A stretch of 57,272 bases of DNA from Verrucomicrobiota bacterium (GTDB lineage Bacteria; Verrucomicrobiota; Verrucomicrobiia; CAIQCK01), in the NCBI GenBank assembly GCA_016235595.1, contig JACRJX010000006.1, positions 1 to 57,272 of the forward strand. The letters run 5' to 3'. Position numbers and translations under genes: made by a program. Positions 43,632-52,040 of this stretch are shown one piece after another (within the stretch, counting starts at the first letter, position 1; each line of letters begins with the position of its first letter). The notes beneath the pieces are model-generated. The model did no database searches. It worked only from the letters and a program-made list of their open reading frames with translations, and had not been told where the DNA came from.

Positions 43632-44759
43632 ATGAAAAACAAGATTGTCGCCAGCATTTTGTTCATTGTCTTCCCGTTAGTCGTTCTCAGTGCGGAGAAA
43701 GCTGATTCACCGGCCCTCGCGCGGCTGTATCGTGAGGCCGATAAGGCGCTCAAAGCCACACCGGGTTCCGTCATGGAAAAAGCACAGCTTCCGCCGAGCC
43801 GCGACAAACACGATTACCTCAGTCTCGCGCCGTACTGGTGGCCGGACCCGGCTAAACCCGACGGGCTGCCGTGGATTCGGCGCGATGGGGAAGTGAATCC
43901 CAACCGCGGCGGAACCGACTCGGAAGCGTTTGGACGGATGTGTTCACACGTCGAAACGCTCGGGCTTGCCTACCGCTTCAGCAAAAAACCGGCGTATGCC
44001 GAAAAAGCCGCGACGATTCTGAAAGTCTGGTTCCTCGACGCCGCGACGAAAATGAATCCGAACCTCGACTATGCCCAAGGCATTCCCGGCCGCAACACGG
44101 GCCGCGGCGCCGGCATCATTGATACGGTCCGCCTGATTCGCGTTGCCGAGGCTGTCACGTTCCTCGACGGCGCGCCGTCGTGGACACCGGAACTCAAACG
44201 CGGGATGCAAGACTGGTTCCGCGCCTACCTGCAATGGCTTCTCACCAGCAAGAACGGCCTCGCCGAAGCGAAAGCTCCCAACAATCACGGCGTTTGGTAT
44301 CTTGCCCAGACTGCTGCGTATGCGCTTTTCGTTGGCGACGCCGACTGCGCCCGCAAATCCGCCGAACTGGGGCGCGAGCGCATCGGGAAACAAATCGAAC
44401 CTGACGGACGTCAACCGCAGGAACTCCAGCGCACGAAATCGTATGGATACACGATCTTTTGTCTCGATGCGTTTTTCACACTTGCCGAACTCGGCCGCCA
44501 GGCGGGTGTTGATCTCTTTGCGTATCGCACCGCCGACGGCCGCAGTATTCGCGCCGCGCTCGATTACGTCGCGCCGTATTTCAGCGCCGACAAGAAATGG
44601 CCGGGCAAACAGATCAAGGACATCCACCAACCGGATCCCTCGCTGGGCGCTTTATTGCGTCGTGCCGCCATCGCGTATCACGAACCGAAATACGAGGCAC
44701 AACTCCAGACCGCCGATCTCAAAGCGGAACGTTTCCAGTTGCTCTGGCCGCGTCCATAG
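43632..44759 (+). CDS. Alginate lyase-family protein
   Basis: 375 residues from ATG 43632 with a signal peptide (IVASILFIVFPLVVLSAEK). It fits the alginate lyase alpha/alpha toroid (PF05426): YLSLAPYWWPDPAKPDGLPW, SKKPAYAEKAATILKVWFLD, AKAPNNHGVWYLAQTAAYAL and LQRTKSYGYTIFCLDAFFTL. The NNHG and Tyr-containing segments match the usual catalytic face. Family members cut mannuronate or other uronate polymers by beta-elimination. No alginate pathway genes are adjacent, so the polymer is uncertain. No clear ribosome-binding site. Confidence 0.82.
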   Translation: MKNKIVASILFIVFPLVVLSAEKADSPALARLYREADKALKATPGSVMEKAQLPPSRDKHDYLSLAPYWWPDPAKPDGLPWIRRDGEVNPNRGGTDSEAFGRMCSHVETLGLAYRFSKKPAYAEKAATILKVWFLDAATKMNPNLDYAQGIPGRNTGRGAGIIDTVRLIRVAEAVTFLDGAPSWTPELKRGMQDWFRAYLQWLLTSKNGLAEAKAPNNHGVWYLAQTAAYALFVGDADCARKSAELGRERIGKQIEPDGRQPQELQRTKSYGYTIFCLDAFFTLAELGRQAGVDLFAYRTADGRSIRAALDYVAPYFSADKKWPGKQIKDIHQPDPSLGALLRRAAIAYHEPKYEAQLQTADLKAERFQLLWPRP

Positions 44760-44862
44760 GTTTCCGCAAGGCTGAAAAACAATGCATTGACGTTCGGTCC
44801 GAGCGTGTGTTGTCATCCGGCAATCGCACCAAACAACGCCGCAACAGTCAGGGTTTACGCTC

Positions 44863-46476
44863 ATGTCCAAAAAACAATTCCTCATCCACTTGAGTCTGGG
44901 GCTGATGCTGGCAGGCCTGTCGTTGCACGCTGCGGAAGCCACCGGCCATTTTAACATCGGGTGGGCATCTGCCGACATAACACCCGACAGGCCCGTGGTT
45001 ATTACCGGGGGATCATCAGCACGAGTCTCCGAGGGTGTTCGGGACCATATCTCGGCAACGGCCCTGGTCATGGAATCCATCAAGGATAGCGGCGCATCTG
45101 ATGTGGCCATCATGGTCTCACTGGATTTGGTGGGGGTGACCGACTTTTTGTTCGATCGGGTCAAGGACAAGGTAAAAAAGGCCGCACCGGAGATTAACAC
45201 TGACAAGATCATCCTCAATGCGACGCACACCCATACAGCTCCTGACCAGGCTGTTGCACCAGACTTGGTGGAGATGCACTCGAAGTATGGTATCAAAGTC
45301 CCACCCGCTTGGGCAAAATGGGGCATTGATTTGGGCGTTATGCCGGCGGAGGAGTATGTCGAATTCGCAGCAGATCAGATTGCAAAGGCAGTTGTTCGGG
45401 CGTGGCAGGGGAGGAAACCGGGCGGAATCAGTTTCGGCCTGTCCTACGCTACAACGGGTCAGAATCGTCTGACGGCCTATTATGACGGCAAGTCAGAAAT
45501 GTATGGCAGCGCAAACCGACCCGATTTCAGCCACATGGAAGGTTACGAGGATCATTCACTTGGCCTGCTCTATGCTTGGGACGCGAAAGGAAATCTGACG
45601 GGTGTAATCATCAACATCGCCATGCCATCTCAAGTGGCCTATGGGTATCTCATTTCAGCCGATTTCTGGCACGAGACTCGCAATGAGCTTCGCAGGCGCT
45701 TGGGCGGGAAGATTTTCATCCTGCCGCAGGTTTCTGCTGCCGGCGACCAGTCGCCAAAATTCATGATCGATGAACGGGCGCAAAAACGAATGGAAAAGCT
45801 CACGAAGCGCACGCAGATGGAACAGATCGCCGTGCGTATTTCAGACGGGGTCACCTCCATCCTGCCTTTCATGAAGGAGAATATCGACTGGAGTCCTGTT
45901 CTTAAGCATCGGGTTGAACAACTGGAACTCAAGAGGCGAGTCATCACCGAGAAGGATATCACGACTCCCCGCAGCACGTTTCATAACAAGAAAGTTGAAT
46001 CAGTGCGGGAGACATTCGATCGGTTGCTGGGTGAATACAAAAAGAAATACAAGGAGTTCGAGGAGCACCCGGAACTCAAGCAAAAGCCGCGCTGGTATGG
46101 TTCCATCACTGGAACACACTGGCTGCTGGCCAGGGCGTGGCGCACATTGGAACGCTATGAGCTTCAAAAAACCCAGTTCACCCTGCCGATCCAAGTCCAT
46201 GTGATCAGGATTGGCGACGTGGCTGTTGCCACCAACCCGTTTGAGCTCTACCTGGATTATGGCATGCAGATGAAAGCTCGAAGCAAGGCGGTCCAGACAT
46301 TCGTGGTCGAGCTTGCCAGCCCCGGAGGGAGTGGCTACCTCCCAACCCAACGTTCTGTTGAGGGAGGGGCCTATGGCGCCATTCCCCAGAGTACCCTGAT
46401 AGGCCCTGAAGGCGGCCGGGTGCTGGTCAACCGGACTCTTGAGCTGATTGAATCGCTTTGGGATAAAGAAAAGTGA
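44863..46476 (+). CDS. Neutral/alkaline ceramidase-like exported protein
   Basis: 537 residues with a signal peptide (LSLGLMLAGLSLHAAEATG). NIGWASADITPDRPVVITGG, MVSLDLVGVTDFLFDRVKDK and ILNATHTHTAPDQ (zinc-binding His motif) define the neutral/non-lysosomal ceramidase N-terminal domain (PF04734). Standard ceramidases have ~650-700 residues with a C-terminal immunoglobulin-like domain; this one is shorter and has an unusual charged coiled stretch at about 370-400, so it may act on another amide or ester. Start ATG 44863. No partner genes recognised. Confidence 0.78.
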   Translation: MSKKQFLIHLSLGLMLAGLSLHAAEATGHFNIGWASADITPDRPVVITGGSSARVSEGVRDHISATALVMESIKDSGASDVAIMVSLDLVGVTDFLFDRVKDKVKKAAPEINTDKIILNATHTHTAPDQAVAPDLVEMHSKYGIKVPPAWAKWGIDLGVMPAEEYVEFAADQIAKAVVRAWQGRKPGGISFGLSYATTGQNRLTAYYDGKSEMYGSANRPDFSHMEGYEDHSLGLLYAWDAKGNLTGVIINIAMPSQVAYGYLISADFWHETRNELRRRLGGKIFILPQVSAAGDQSPKFMIDERAQKRMEKLTKRTQMEQIAVRISDGVTSILPFMKENIDWSPVLKHRVEQLELKRRVITEKDITTPRSTFHNKKVESVRETFDRLLGEYKKKYKEFEEHPELKQKPRWYGSITGTHWLLARAWRTLERYELQKTQFTLPIQVHVIRIGDVAVATNPFELYLDYGMQMKARSKAVQTFVVELASPGGSGYLPTQRSVEGGAYGAIPQSTLIGPEGGRVLVNRTLELIESLWDKEK

Positions 46477-46583
46477 GCAGCGCGGTCGCCCAGCAACTGC
46501 GCGATCTCAAAACGAACATCGCCCAACTGGATGTTGCTGACGTGGTCTCCGCTCCGGAGATTGAAACACGGTTTTCCCGATAA
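46473..46583 (+). CDS. Possible short ORF overlapping the ceramidase stop
   Basis: A GTG at 46473 overlaps the preceding stop (GTGA) and opens 36 codons (start VSSAVAQQLRDLKTNIAQLD) to a TAA at 46581-46583. It may be a coupled small protein or a decayed remnant. There is no family match by eye. Confidence 0.25.
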   Translation: MSSAVAQQLRDLKTNIAQLDVADVVSAPEIETRFSR

Positions 46584-46619
46584 ACGAAAAGCGGCGCAAG
46601 TTGTGCAACCTGCGCCGCT
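46581..46619 (-). terminator. Terminator of tRNA-Lys
   Basis: Reading the minus strand after tRNA-Lys, the 9-bp stem AGCGGCGCA/TGCGCCGCT (46619-46611 with 46598-46590) is followed by TTTTCGTTTA. This is a good intrinsic terminator, and its hairpin also closes the plus-strand genes upstream. Confidence 0.7.
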
Positions 46620-46633
46620 CTCGCGGAAGGAAT

Positions 46634-46710
46634 TGGTGGGCGCGCTCGGAATCGAACCGAGAACCCGCTGATTAAGAGTCAGCTGCTCTATCCAGTTGAG
46701 CTACGCGCCC
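46634..46710 (-). tRNA. tRNA-Lys (CTT)
   Basis: 77 nt with encoded CCA. Acceptor GGGCGCG/CGCGCCC, anticodon arm GCTGA-CTCTTAA-TCAGC with anticodon CTT, T-loop GTTCGATTC. Confidence 0.97.
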
Positions 46711-46727
46711 AGCCCCAAAGCGCGCAG

Positions 46728-46756
46728 ACCTTAGCGAGGTCGCCAGTGCCTGTCAA
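46728..46756 (-). promoter_or_regulatory. Promoter of tRNA-Lys (TTGACA-17-TAAGGT)
   Basis: Minus-strand TTGACA (46751-46756) and TAAGGT (46728-46733), 17-bp spacing, 17 bp before the tRNA. Confidence 0.65.
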
Positions 46757-46841
46757 TAGTTCCGGGAGATTTTTCTGGGGGTGTTTTCGGCGACGATGGG
46801 CGCGCAGTGCCGGCTGTTGGAAGGCTGCCACTGAAAAACAG

Positions 46842-46869
46842 TTGCGCGCTTTTTCGAGGCCAGTATAGT
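46842..46869 (+). promoter_or_regulatory. Promoter of the small lipoprotein at 46877 (TTGCGC-16-TATAGT)
   Basis: TTGCGC (46842-46847) and TATAGT (46864-46869). Only 7 nt separate the -10 box from the ATG, indicating a leaderless mRNA. Confidence 0.55.
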
Positions 46870-46876
46870 GGCAGAT

Positions 46877-47059
46877 ATGAAGATCGTTCGGTTGTTTCGG
46901 GTGGTGGTTTTGCTCACGCTGGCGGCGTTGGCGTTCGGAATGACGGCGTGCACCGAGATGAAAGAAGGCGAAGCTAACGTCCCGGACCGGTTGACACGCG
47001 GTCTCGGCGGCGGCGGCCAGTTTGGCAGCAGCCCCACCGGCATGTTTGAGCCGCGATAG
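46877..47059 (+). CDS. Small lipoprotein of unknown function
   Basis: 60 residues: a positively charged start, a hydrophobic helix (VVVLLTLAALAFGMTAC) ending in a lipobox-like GMTAC, then a short polar, Gly-rich tail (EGEANVPDRLTRGLGGGGQF). This fits a small exported lipoprotein. It has its own promoter and no ribosome-binding site. Function unknown. Confidence 0.65.
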   Translation: MKIVRLFRVVVLLTLAALAFGMTACTEMKEGEANVPDRLTRGLGGGGQFGSSPTGMFEPR

Positions 47060-47080
47060 TCTTTCCGCACTCAACTTCCC

Positions 47081-47109
47081 TCGACATTTGCCACAGCGTT
47101 CGCTAAACA
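47081..47109 (+). promoter_or_regulatory. Promoter of the Cys-rich protein gene (TCGACA-17-TAAACA)
   Basis: TCGACA (47081-47086) and TAAACA (47104-47109) with exactly 17 bp between; the ATG at 47117 is 7 nt beyond the -10 box. Confidence 0.45.
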
Positions 47110-47116
47110 GGCGCCC

Positions 47117-47494
47117 ATGAAAGCGCGTTGCCTTGTCTGTTGTGATCCCGCGGAAGTGGATCATCACCCGGACTGGCAACAACGAGATGTCACCGGCAAA
47201 CCGCGCCGTGCCCTCTGCCTGAACGGCCCCTATGTGGCCAAGGTGGTCTGGCCGTGGATGACCCGGGCCGCAGCCGACCCGGCGTGCGACGCGTTGGAGT
47301 TTGAAATCCCCGCCGAGGCCTGCAAACCGTGTTGGTGCGATGCCTGCATGCTGCACATGGCGGAAGCCAAACTCAATGTCAACGACCTGGTTGTGCACCA
47401 ACAGTTTGGGTTCAACAGCGTCGCCCGATTCCGGAAGGAAACCGCCGCCTATGCCGAGGCCGTGCGCCCCGGCATGAAAGTGAGATTCACATGA
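47117..47494 (+). CDS. Cys-rich small protein, unknown function
   Basis: 125 residues. The N-terminus MKARCLVCCDP and a second group CKPCWCDACMLHMAEA (about 76-90) provide at least seven Cys, two as CxxC pairs, with several His. This suggests a metal (zinc or iron-sulfur) site. The rest (PYVAKVVWPWMTRAAADPAC) is not recognisable. No signal peptide. It overlaps the next gene by ATGA, so both are probably translated together. Confidence 0.65.
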   Translation: MKARCLVCCDPAEVDHHPDWQQRDVTGKPRRALCLNGPYVAKVVWPWMTRAAADPACDALEFEIPAEACKPCWCDACMLHMAEAKLNVNDLVVHQQFGFNSVARFRKETAAYAEAVRPGMKVRFT

Positions 47495-48426
47495 ATGAGT
47501 TGAAACCCACCGACCGCCCCGGCGTCTGGTCGTTCGAGACCGATGCGATGAAGGGTGAACTGAGCGCCAATGCCGACACACGTCTGCACGGCATCACCTC
47601 GCTCACCCAGAAGAGCACAGGCCGGCAGGTGGTTCGCGAGAAACTTTTCTGCCTGCATCTCTATCGCGTTCTTGCTCGCAACCATTGGTTCAGCCAGTGC
47701 CGCGATGTGCCGCACACCGCCAAGCTTGAAGGCGACGAGTTGGTGGTCCGCTGGCCGCTGACGAAGCCCGAAACGCCCGGTTTCGGTCCCGGCCTCGAAG
47801 CTGAGGCGCGCTACCGCGTGACGGCGGCGAACGCGGTGGACCTCACCGTAACGATCAAGAACACCCTGCGCTGGCATCGCGATCTGGAGTTGTTCACCTC
47901 CAACTATTTCGATGCGTCGATGAATCCCGCCTTCTACACCGTGACGCCGTATCGCGGGCCGGCCGGTCCGAAGAATCCTGCGGTGCTTACGCAGCCGCTC
48001 GACAATCCCTGCTCGCGGTTTTGCTACAACGCCTGGCCGCGCGACATCTTCGCTGCGCAGAAGTTTTTCGATGGACGCTGGGAATACGGCACGCACTCGC
48101 CCGTGGCATGGGCCATCGGGCGGTGGTATGCGTATCCGTTCGGCTTCTACGCCACCGGCGACCGCAAGACGATCGCGGTGGTGATGGCGCGCTCCGATGA
48201 CTGCTTCGGCATGTGCAGCAGCTATCACAGCGACGATCCCAAGGACGGCACCGCACACCACAATTCGCTCTATCACAACCTCCTCGGCCGTGATGTTGGC
48301 CCCGCGTCAGAGCACACGTTGCGGCAGAGGCTCGTCCTGGCCGACTGGACGGACGATGACGCGCCCTTGAAGGCGTATCAGGAATTTGTCGCCGCGACAC
48401 AGCCGAAGCCCGCCGGCAACAGCTAG
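47491..48426 (+). CDS. Unknown protein coupled to the Cys-rich gene
   Basis: 311 residues from the ATG at 47491 that overlaps the upstream stop (ATGA); the longer frame is a shadow of the neighbour. It lacks a signal peptide and looks mainly beta-stranded: VWSFETDAMKGELSANADTR, EARYRVTAANAVDLTVTIKN, WAIGRWYAYPFGFYATGDRK. A galactose-mutarotase-like beta-sandwich is possible but not certain. Conserved-looking His and Trp residues (FGMCSSYHSDDPKDGTAHHN) could form a sugar-binding site. Coupling to a Cys-rich protein is unusual. Confidence 0.6.
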   Translation: MNELKPTDRPGVWSFETDAMKGELSANADTRLHGITSLTQKSTGRQVVREKLFCLHLYRVLARNHWFSQCRDVPHTAKLEGDELVVRWPLTKPETPGFGPGLEAEARYRVTAANAVDLTVTIKNTLRWHRDLELFTSNYFDASMNPAFYTVTPYRGPAGPKNPAVLTQPLDNPCSRFCYNAWPRDIFAAQKFFDGRWEYGTHSPVAWAIGRWYAYPFGFYATGDRKTIAVVMARSDDCFGMCSSYHSDDPKDGTAHHNSLYHNLLGRDVGPASEHTLRQRLVLADWTDDDAPLKAYQEFVAATQPKPAGNS

Positions 48427-48495
48427 AGCGATGGCTCGGACGCGCGGGGTTTGCTCCGGTCCCGTGCACGAGGAATTCGTGTTGATTTTTTGGCG

Positions 48496-49548
48496 ATGAC
48501 GAAACAGAAATATGCCATGCAGAGACTGGCTTTTCTTCTTCTCACGGTGGTGTGTGGAGTGTTGAGTTGGAGCGACGTCGCGCGTGCAGCCGATCCGGTG
48601 GCGTGCTTGAAGAGCTTCAGCGATTTTCCGCAGGTGAATCTCAAGCGATTGTTGGACGGTGAGATTGTGTCCGAGCGCGGGACGTTGATGAACCTGCGTA
48701 CGGGCATCTCGACACAGTCCTGTTATGCAACGCCCTTGTCACCGGCGGAGACTGCCAAGCGATTGCAGGAATGGAATCCCTTGTCCCACGAGTCGCTGGG
48801 CGTTTACCGGTTTCATTCCGTAAGCGCGCCACCCGATGCGGCTGATTTTAACGACTTGGACTTCAAATTGGACAAGCGCGCGGTGCGGTGGCTGCTGAGC
48901 AAGACGCTGTCCACCACGGCGGGGGATTCCGATTTGAACCTGAGCCGCGCTGAGAGCCAGCAGATTGCTTCGAGCCTGAAGAAGAACTCCACCCCGCAGG
49001 AGGTGGCTGCGTGCTGGACAAAGCTCCTGATGGCGCGCGCGTCGGCGTTCCAGTCGAAAGGCTTCGAGGGCGTGGCCCCTTACGAGGTTTCGGGTGAGAA
49101 GGTTTCTCCCGCGGAGCAGATTCGGTTGATGGTGAAGGAGAAAAGCCGGATTGCCCGCGAATTTGATCCGCTCATTCAGAAGATCGGGCTGGTCGGAGGC
49201 GCAGCGGCGCTGAAGCCGTTTTACTATTGGAACCTGTTTTCATCAGAAGGCTACGGCACGCTGTGTCTGGGTGCGATGTATTCGTTGCCCGTGGATGATC
49301 ATTACCAGCTCTTGGATGTGGAGTACTACGTCAGCGGGAGCTACTACGCGTCGGCCACGTTCTATGAGATCTGGCCGATTCAGGCGGGGGACAAGAAAGG
49401 CTCATTGGTGTGGCGGGGCGATTTGTTTTCCTCAGGCGGGCTGGCCTACACGAAGGGCATGGAACGGATTGCCTACGGGGCCATCATGTTGCTGGAAATA
49501 AAAAAAGGGATTCGCGCGTTCCAGGATGATATAAAGGCCGCGCGATGA
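48496..49548 (+). CDS. Exported protein of unknown function
   Basis: 350 residues from ATG 48496 (48517 also possible). Signal peptide LAFLLLTVVCGVLSWSDVARA, cleavage near ARAADP. The mature part has SLPVDDHYQLLDVEYYVSGS and ATFYEIWPIQAGDKKGSLVW, beta-rich with aromatic residues, and no known motif. It overlaps or abuts the following barrel-like gene (its stop shares ATGA with an upstream ATG at 49545), so the two probably work together in the envelope. Confidence 0.65.
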   Translation: MTKQKYAMQRLAFLLLTVVCGVLSWSDVARAADPVACLKSFSDFPQVNLKRLLDGEIVSERGTLMNLRTGISTQSCYATPLSPAETAKRLQEWNPLSHESLGVYRFHSVSAPPDAADFNDLDFKLDKRAVRWLLSKTLSTTAGDSDLNLSRAESQQIASSLKKNSTPQEVAACWTKLLMARASAFQSKGFEGVAPYEVSGEKVSPAEQIRLMVKEKSRIAREFDPLIQKIGLVGGAAALKPFYYWNLFSSEGYGTLCLGAMYSLPVDDHYQLLDVEYYVSGSYYASATFYEIWPIQAGDKKGSLVWRGDLFSSGGLAYTKGMERIAYGAIMLLEIKKGIRAFQDDIKAAR

Positions 49549-49577
49549 TTGCGGAATCCAATGTCATGGAGTCTCTC

Positions 49578-50501
49578 ATGAAGAGGATGTTCAGCGTTGC
49601 ATGGCTGCTGGCCGTGTGTGTTGCGCTGCCGTTCGCGCACGGCGCCGATATTTCCCTCGAACAGAAGGATGCAAAGTCTTCCGAAACGACGGGCATGGGC
49701 TCGGAGTTGGAGGTCAACTATGGTTTTGTGGCGGGGGGCAAGGCGCACACGGGTGGCACGGACGTGGGCTATGTCAGCGAACAGAACGCCAGCTTGAAAT
49801 ACGTTGTCTCGCCCGAACTCACCCGGAACCTGTTTCTGCGCGCCGGTCTCGAGTGGGACCGCTATTCGTTTGGCCTGACCGGCAACGCGCCGTTGCCCAA
49901 CACGCTCCAACAGATCAGCGGCATCATTGGGATCGACTGCCAGCTCAGCGACCAATGGCTGTTGCGCTTGGAAGTGCAGCCGGGCATCTACAGCGATTTC
50001 AGCGATCTTAATTTTCACGACCTGAACGCGCCGGTGATCCTGGGCGCGTCCTACCTGGTGGACTCCAATCTCCAGTGGTTCCTTGGCCTGCGGATAGACC
50101 CACGGAGCCGGTATTGGGTCGTGCCGGCAGCGGGCGCCCGCTGGAAGTTCGCCGATGAGTGGACGCTGAACATGATGTTCCCCGAGCCACGGCTGGAATA
50201 CGAACTCAACAAGCAATGTCAGATCTTCTTCGGCGGAAGGATCCTGGGGGGCACGTACCGGCTGGCACAGGATTTTGGCGACACGCATGGTTTGGATCCC
50301 CGCTTCAACGACACGACGGTCGACTTTTTCGAGATCCGCATCGGACCGGGTGTGTCATGGAAGCTGCTGCCCAACGTGACCCTCGAAGCGGAGGCAGGGT
50401 GCATGATTCACAGGGAGTTCGAGTTCGACGATCCGCACACGGTGATTCGCAGCAACAACCCCGCGCCCTACGCGCAGATAAGTTGTCACGTGAACTTCTG
50501 A
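49578..50501 (+). CDS. Outer-membrane beta-barrel-like protein (DUF6268-like)
   Basis: 307 residues from ATG 49578 with GGAG 7 nt upstream; an in-frame ATG at 49545 overlaps the previous stop. Signal peptide VAWLLAVCVALPFAHGADIS. The body alternates polar and aromatic/hydrophobic residues in strands (LKYVVSPELTRNLFLRAGLE, WLLRLEVQPGIYSDFSDLNF) and ends in Phe (ISCHVNF), typical of outer-membrane barrels. It resembles the DUF6268 group. Probably an operon with the upstream exported protein. Confidence 0.72.
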   Translation: MKRMFSVAWLLAVCVALPFAHGADISLEQKDAKSSETTGMGSELEVNYGFVAGGKAHTGGTDVGYVSEQNASLKYVVSPELTRNLFLRAGLEWDRYSFGLTGNAPLPNTLQQISGIIGIDCQLSDQWLLRLEVQPGIYSDFSDLNFHDLNAPVILGASYLVDSNLQWFLGLRIDPRSRYWVVPAAGARWKFADEWTLNMMFPEPRLEYELNKQCQIFFGGRILGGTYRLAQDFGDTHGLDPRFNDTTVDFFEIRIGPGVSWKLLPNVTLEAEAGCMIHREFEFDDPHTVIRSNNPAPYAQISCHVNF

Positions 50502-50531
50502 TCCGGACGCCTTGCGCGCGCCGCGACCCGC

Positions 50532-50777
50532 CTACAGCCAGCCCTTCCGCTTCAGCGCCAGATATGCCGCCGCGATCGAGTGCGGCACCAGTAATACCAG
50601 CAGCGGCACATGCAGCAGCTTGTGGATGATCAGCGCCTTCTCCGGCGGCATCGTTGCGGCCAGCCCGTAGCGGTTGCTCATCATATAGCCGGTCACAAAC
50701 GACGCGACCACCACGGCCAACAGCGGCCAACTGGTGATGCGGAGCGTCCTGAGCGCGATGCGGTTGAAGTTCGTCAT
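50532..50777 (-). CDS. Small membrane protein with conserved-looking His residues
   Basis: 81 residues from ATG 50777. Two hydrophobic helices (WPLLAVVVASFVTGYMM and LLHVPLLVLLVPHSIAAAYLA) and His at 52, 56 and 66 in HKLLHVP and VPHS. The arrangement recalls small heme-binding cytochrome b-like or DUF4405-like proteins, which is only a suggestion. It is the last gene on the minus strand after recO, 101 bp away. Confidence 0.55.
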   Translation of the reverse strand: MTNFNRIALRTLRITSWPLLAVVVASFVTGYMMSNRYGLAATMPPEKALIIHKLLHVPLLVLLVPHSIAAAYLALKRKGWL

Positions 50778-50878
50778 GCCAAGCCAAGCCTGCGTTGACC
50801 AACATCTACTCCGCCTCGCGCGCACAAGCCAAGCCGATTCCTAAGCACGATGGGAAAGGGAATCCCGACTCCACCTGT

Positions 50879-51535
50879 TCATCCCTCCTTTCGCGCTGCC
50901 GTGTGCAGAAACCGCCGCGATTTGGGCAGGCGGCCGAATTGCTGGCCGATGAACATGGTGACGAAGGAATCAATCTGGCGGTGTTGGGCGGCGGTGAGGC
51001 GCAGGCGGGCGAGGCCGGGGGAGTCGTCGAGCAGGTCGCTCATGATGCGGCGCGTGCCGGGGTCGAGGTCAAGCAGTTCGACATCGGGCCGGAAGCCGAG
51101 GGCGTCGAGCGCGAGAAGCTCGAAGCGCGCCATGAAGAGCGGCGTCGGTTTGGCGACGTCGAGTGCGGCGAGCGACTCCGTCAACAGCTTGAACAGCGGC
51201 GGCACGGGGCCCTCCGGTTCCGTGGCGAGGTCCACGAGTTCGCAGCAGTAGCTGGCGGCGGTGAATGCATCGAGCCGCTCCCGGATGTGAGGGAACGGGT
51301 TCTCGACGTAGCATTCGCTAAGGGTGTGCAGGTCGCCACCCCGGCTCGGAACGAAGACGATGTCGTTGAGGTAGAAGAGATCGAGCTTGCCGCGGAAGGG
51401 GCTCTTGGGACGATAAGCGCCTTTGGCGACAGTGCGCAATTTGCCGAAGTCGCGCGTGAACCACGTGACAATGAGACTGGTCTCGCTCCAGTCGGAGGTG
51501 CGCAGGACGACGCCGGATGTATCAGAGGCAGGCAT
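50879..51535 (-). CDS. recO: DNA repair protein RecO
   Basis: 218 residues from ATG 51535. The OB-fold N-terminus reads GVVLRTSDWSETSLIVTWFT, DFGKLRTVAKGAYRPKSPFR and DIVFVPSRGGDLHTLSECYV, followed by the helical part with CELVDLATEPEGPVPPLFKL; this is RecO, which helps load RecA at gaps. The usual zinc-binding Cys cluster is not obvious, as in some other bacteria. A longer frame to 51580 would overlap ybeY more deeply; with 51535 the overlap is 14 bp. Confidence 0.9.
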   Translation of the reverse strand: MPASDTSGVVLRTSDWSETSLIVTWFTRDFGKLRTVAKGAYRPKSPFRGKLDLFYLNDIVFVPSRGGDLHTLSECYVENPFPHIRERLDAFTAASYCCELVDLATEPEGPVPPLFKLLTESLAALDVAKPTPLFMARFELLALDALGFRPDVELLDLDPGTRRIMSDLLDDSPGLARLRLTAAQHRQIDSFVTMFIGQQFGRLPKSRRFLHTAARKEG

Positions 51536-52040
51536 TCGATTTTGGATTTTCGATAGCATCTGCCGACGTGCATAATCCACAGATAGTCCCTAGAGCGCCA
51601 AGTACGCGGCGTTCCGCAGCGCGCATGGCGCGGCGCTGGGCGGGCGTGTGGTCGTCGAGGCCGGCAAGATGGAGAAGGCCGTGGACGAGGTAGAGGGCGA
51701 GTTCGTCGTCGGGAGAGCGGCTGAGCTGGCGGGCGACAATGCAGGCGCGCTCGGCACTGACAACGATTTCGCCGAGGCCATCGCCGAGGTTGAAACTGAT
51801 AACGTCCGTAGGGCCGGCGTGGTTGAGGAACTGCCGGTTGATCGCGGCGATGGCGTCATCGTCAACGATGGCGATGCTGAGTTCCTGCAGCGAGTCGTCG
51901 GGATTCCGCCTCTTGGCGTCGGCGGCCACGATGGACGAAGCGGCGCGCAGGAACTTAAGCAACCTTGCTCTGGCGATCGGCAGGTGGCGCTGACGGTTGC
52001 TCAGACTGACTCGGAGCGGGTGCGGACGCGGGGATTTCAT
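51522..52040 (-). CDS. ybeY: Endoribonuclease YbeY
   Basis: 172 residues. The metal-binding motif HGLLHLAGLDDH (H-x3-H-x5-H) near residue 120 and the preceding LQELSIAIVDDDAIAAINRQ and HAGPTDVISFNLGD identify YbeY, involved in 16S rRNA maturation and ribosome quality control. The only usable start is ATG 52040, inside the 3' end of the HD hydrolase gene, an 86-bp overlap. It overlaps recO downstream. The C-terminal ~30 residues beyond the usual end are not conserved. Confidence 0.92.
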   Translation of the reverse strand: MKSPRPHPLRVSLSNRQRHLPIARARLLKFLRAASSIVAADAKRRNPDDSLQELSIAIVDDDAIAAINRQFLNHAGPTDVISFNLGDGLGEIVVSAERACIVARQLSRSPDDELALYLVHGLLHLAGLDDHTPAQRRAMRAAERRVLGALGTICGLCTSADAIENPKSNACL

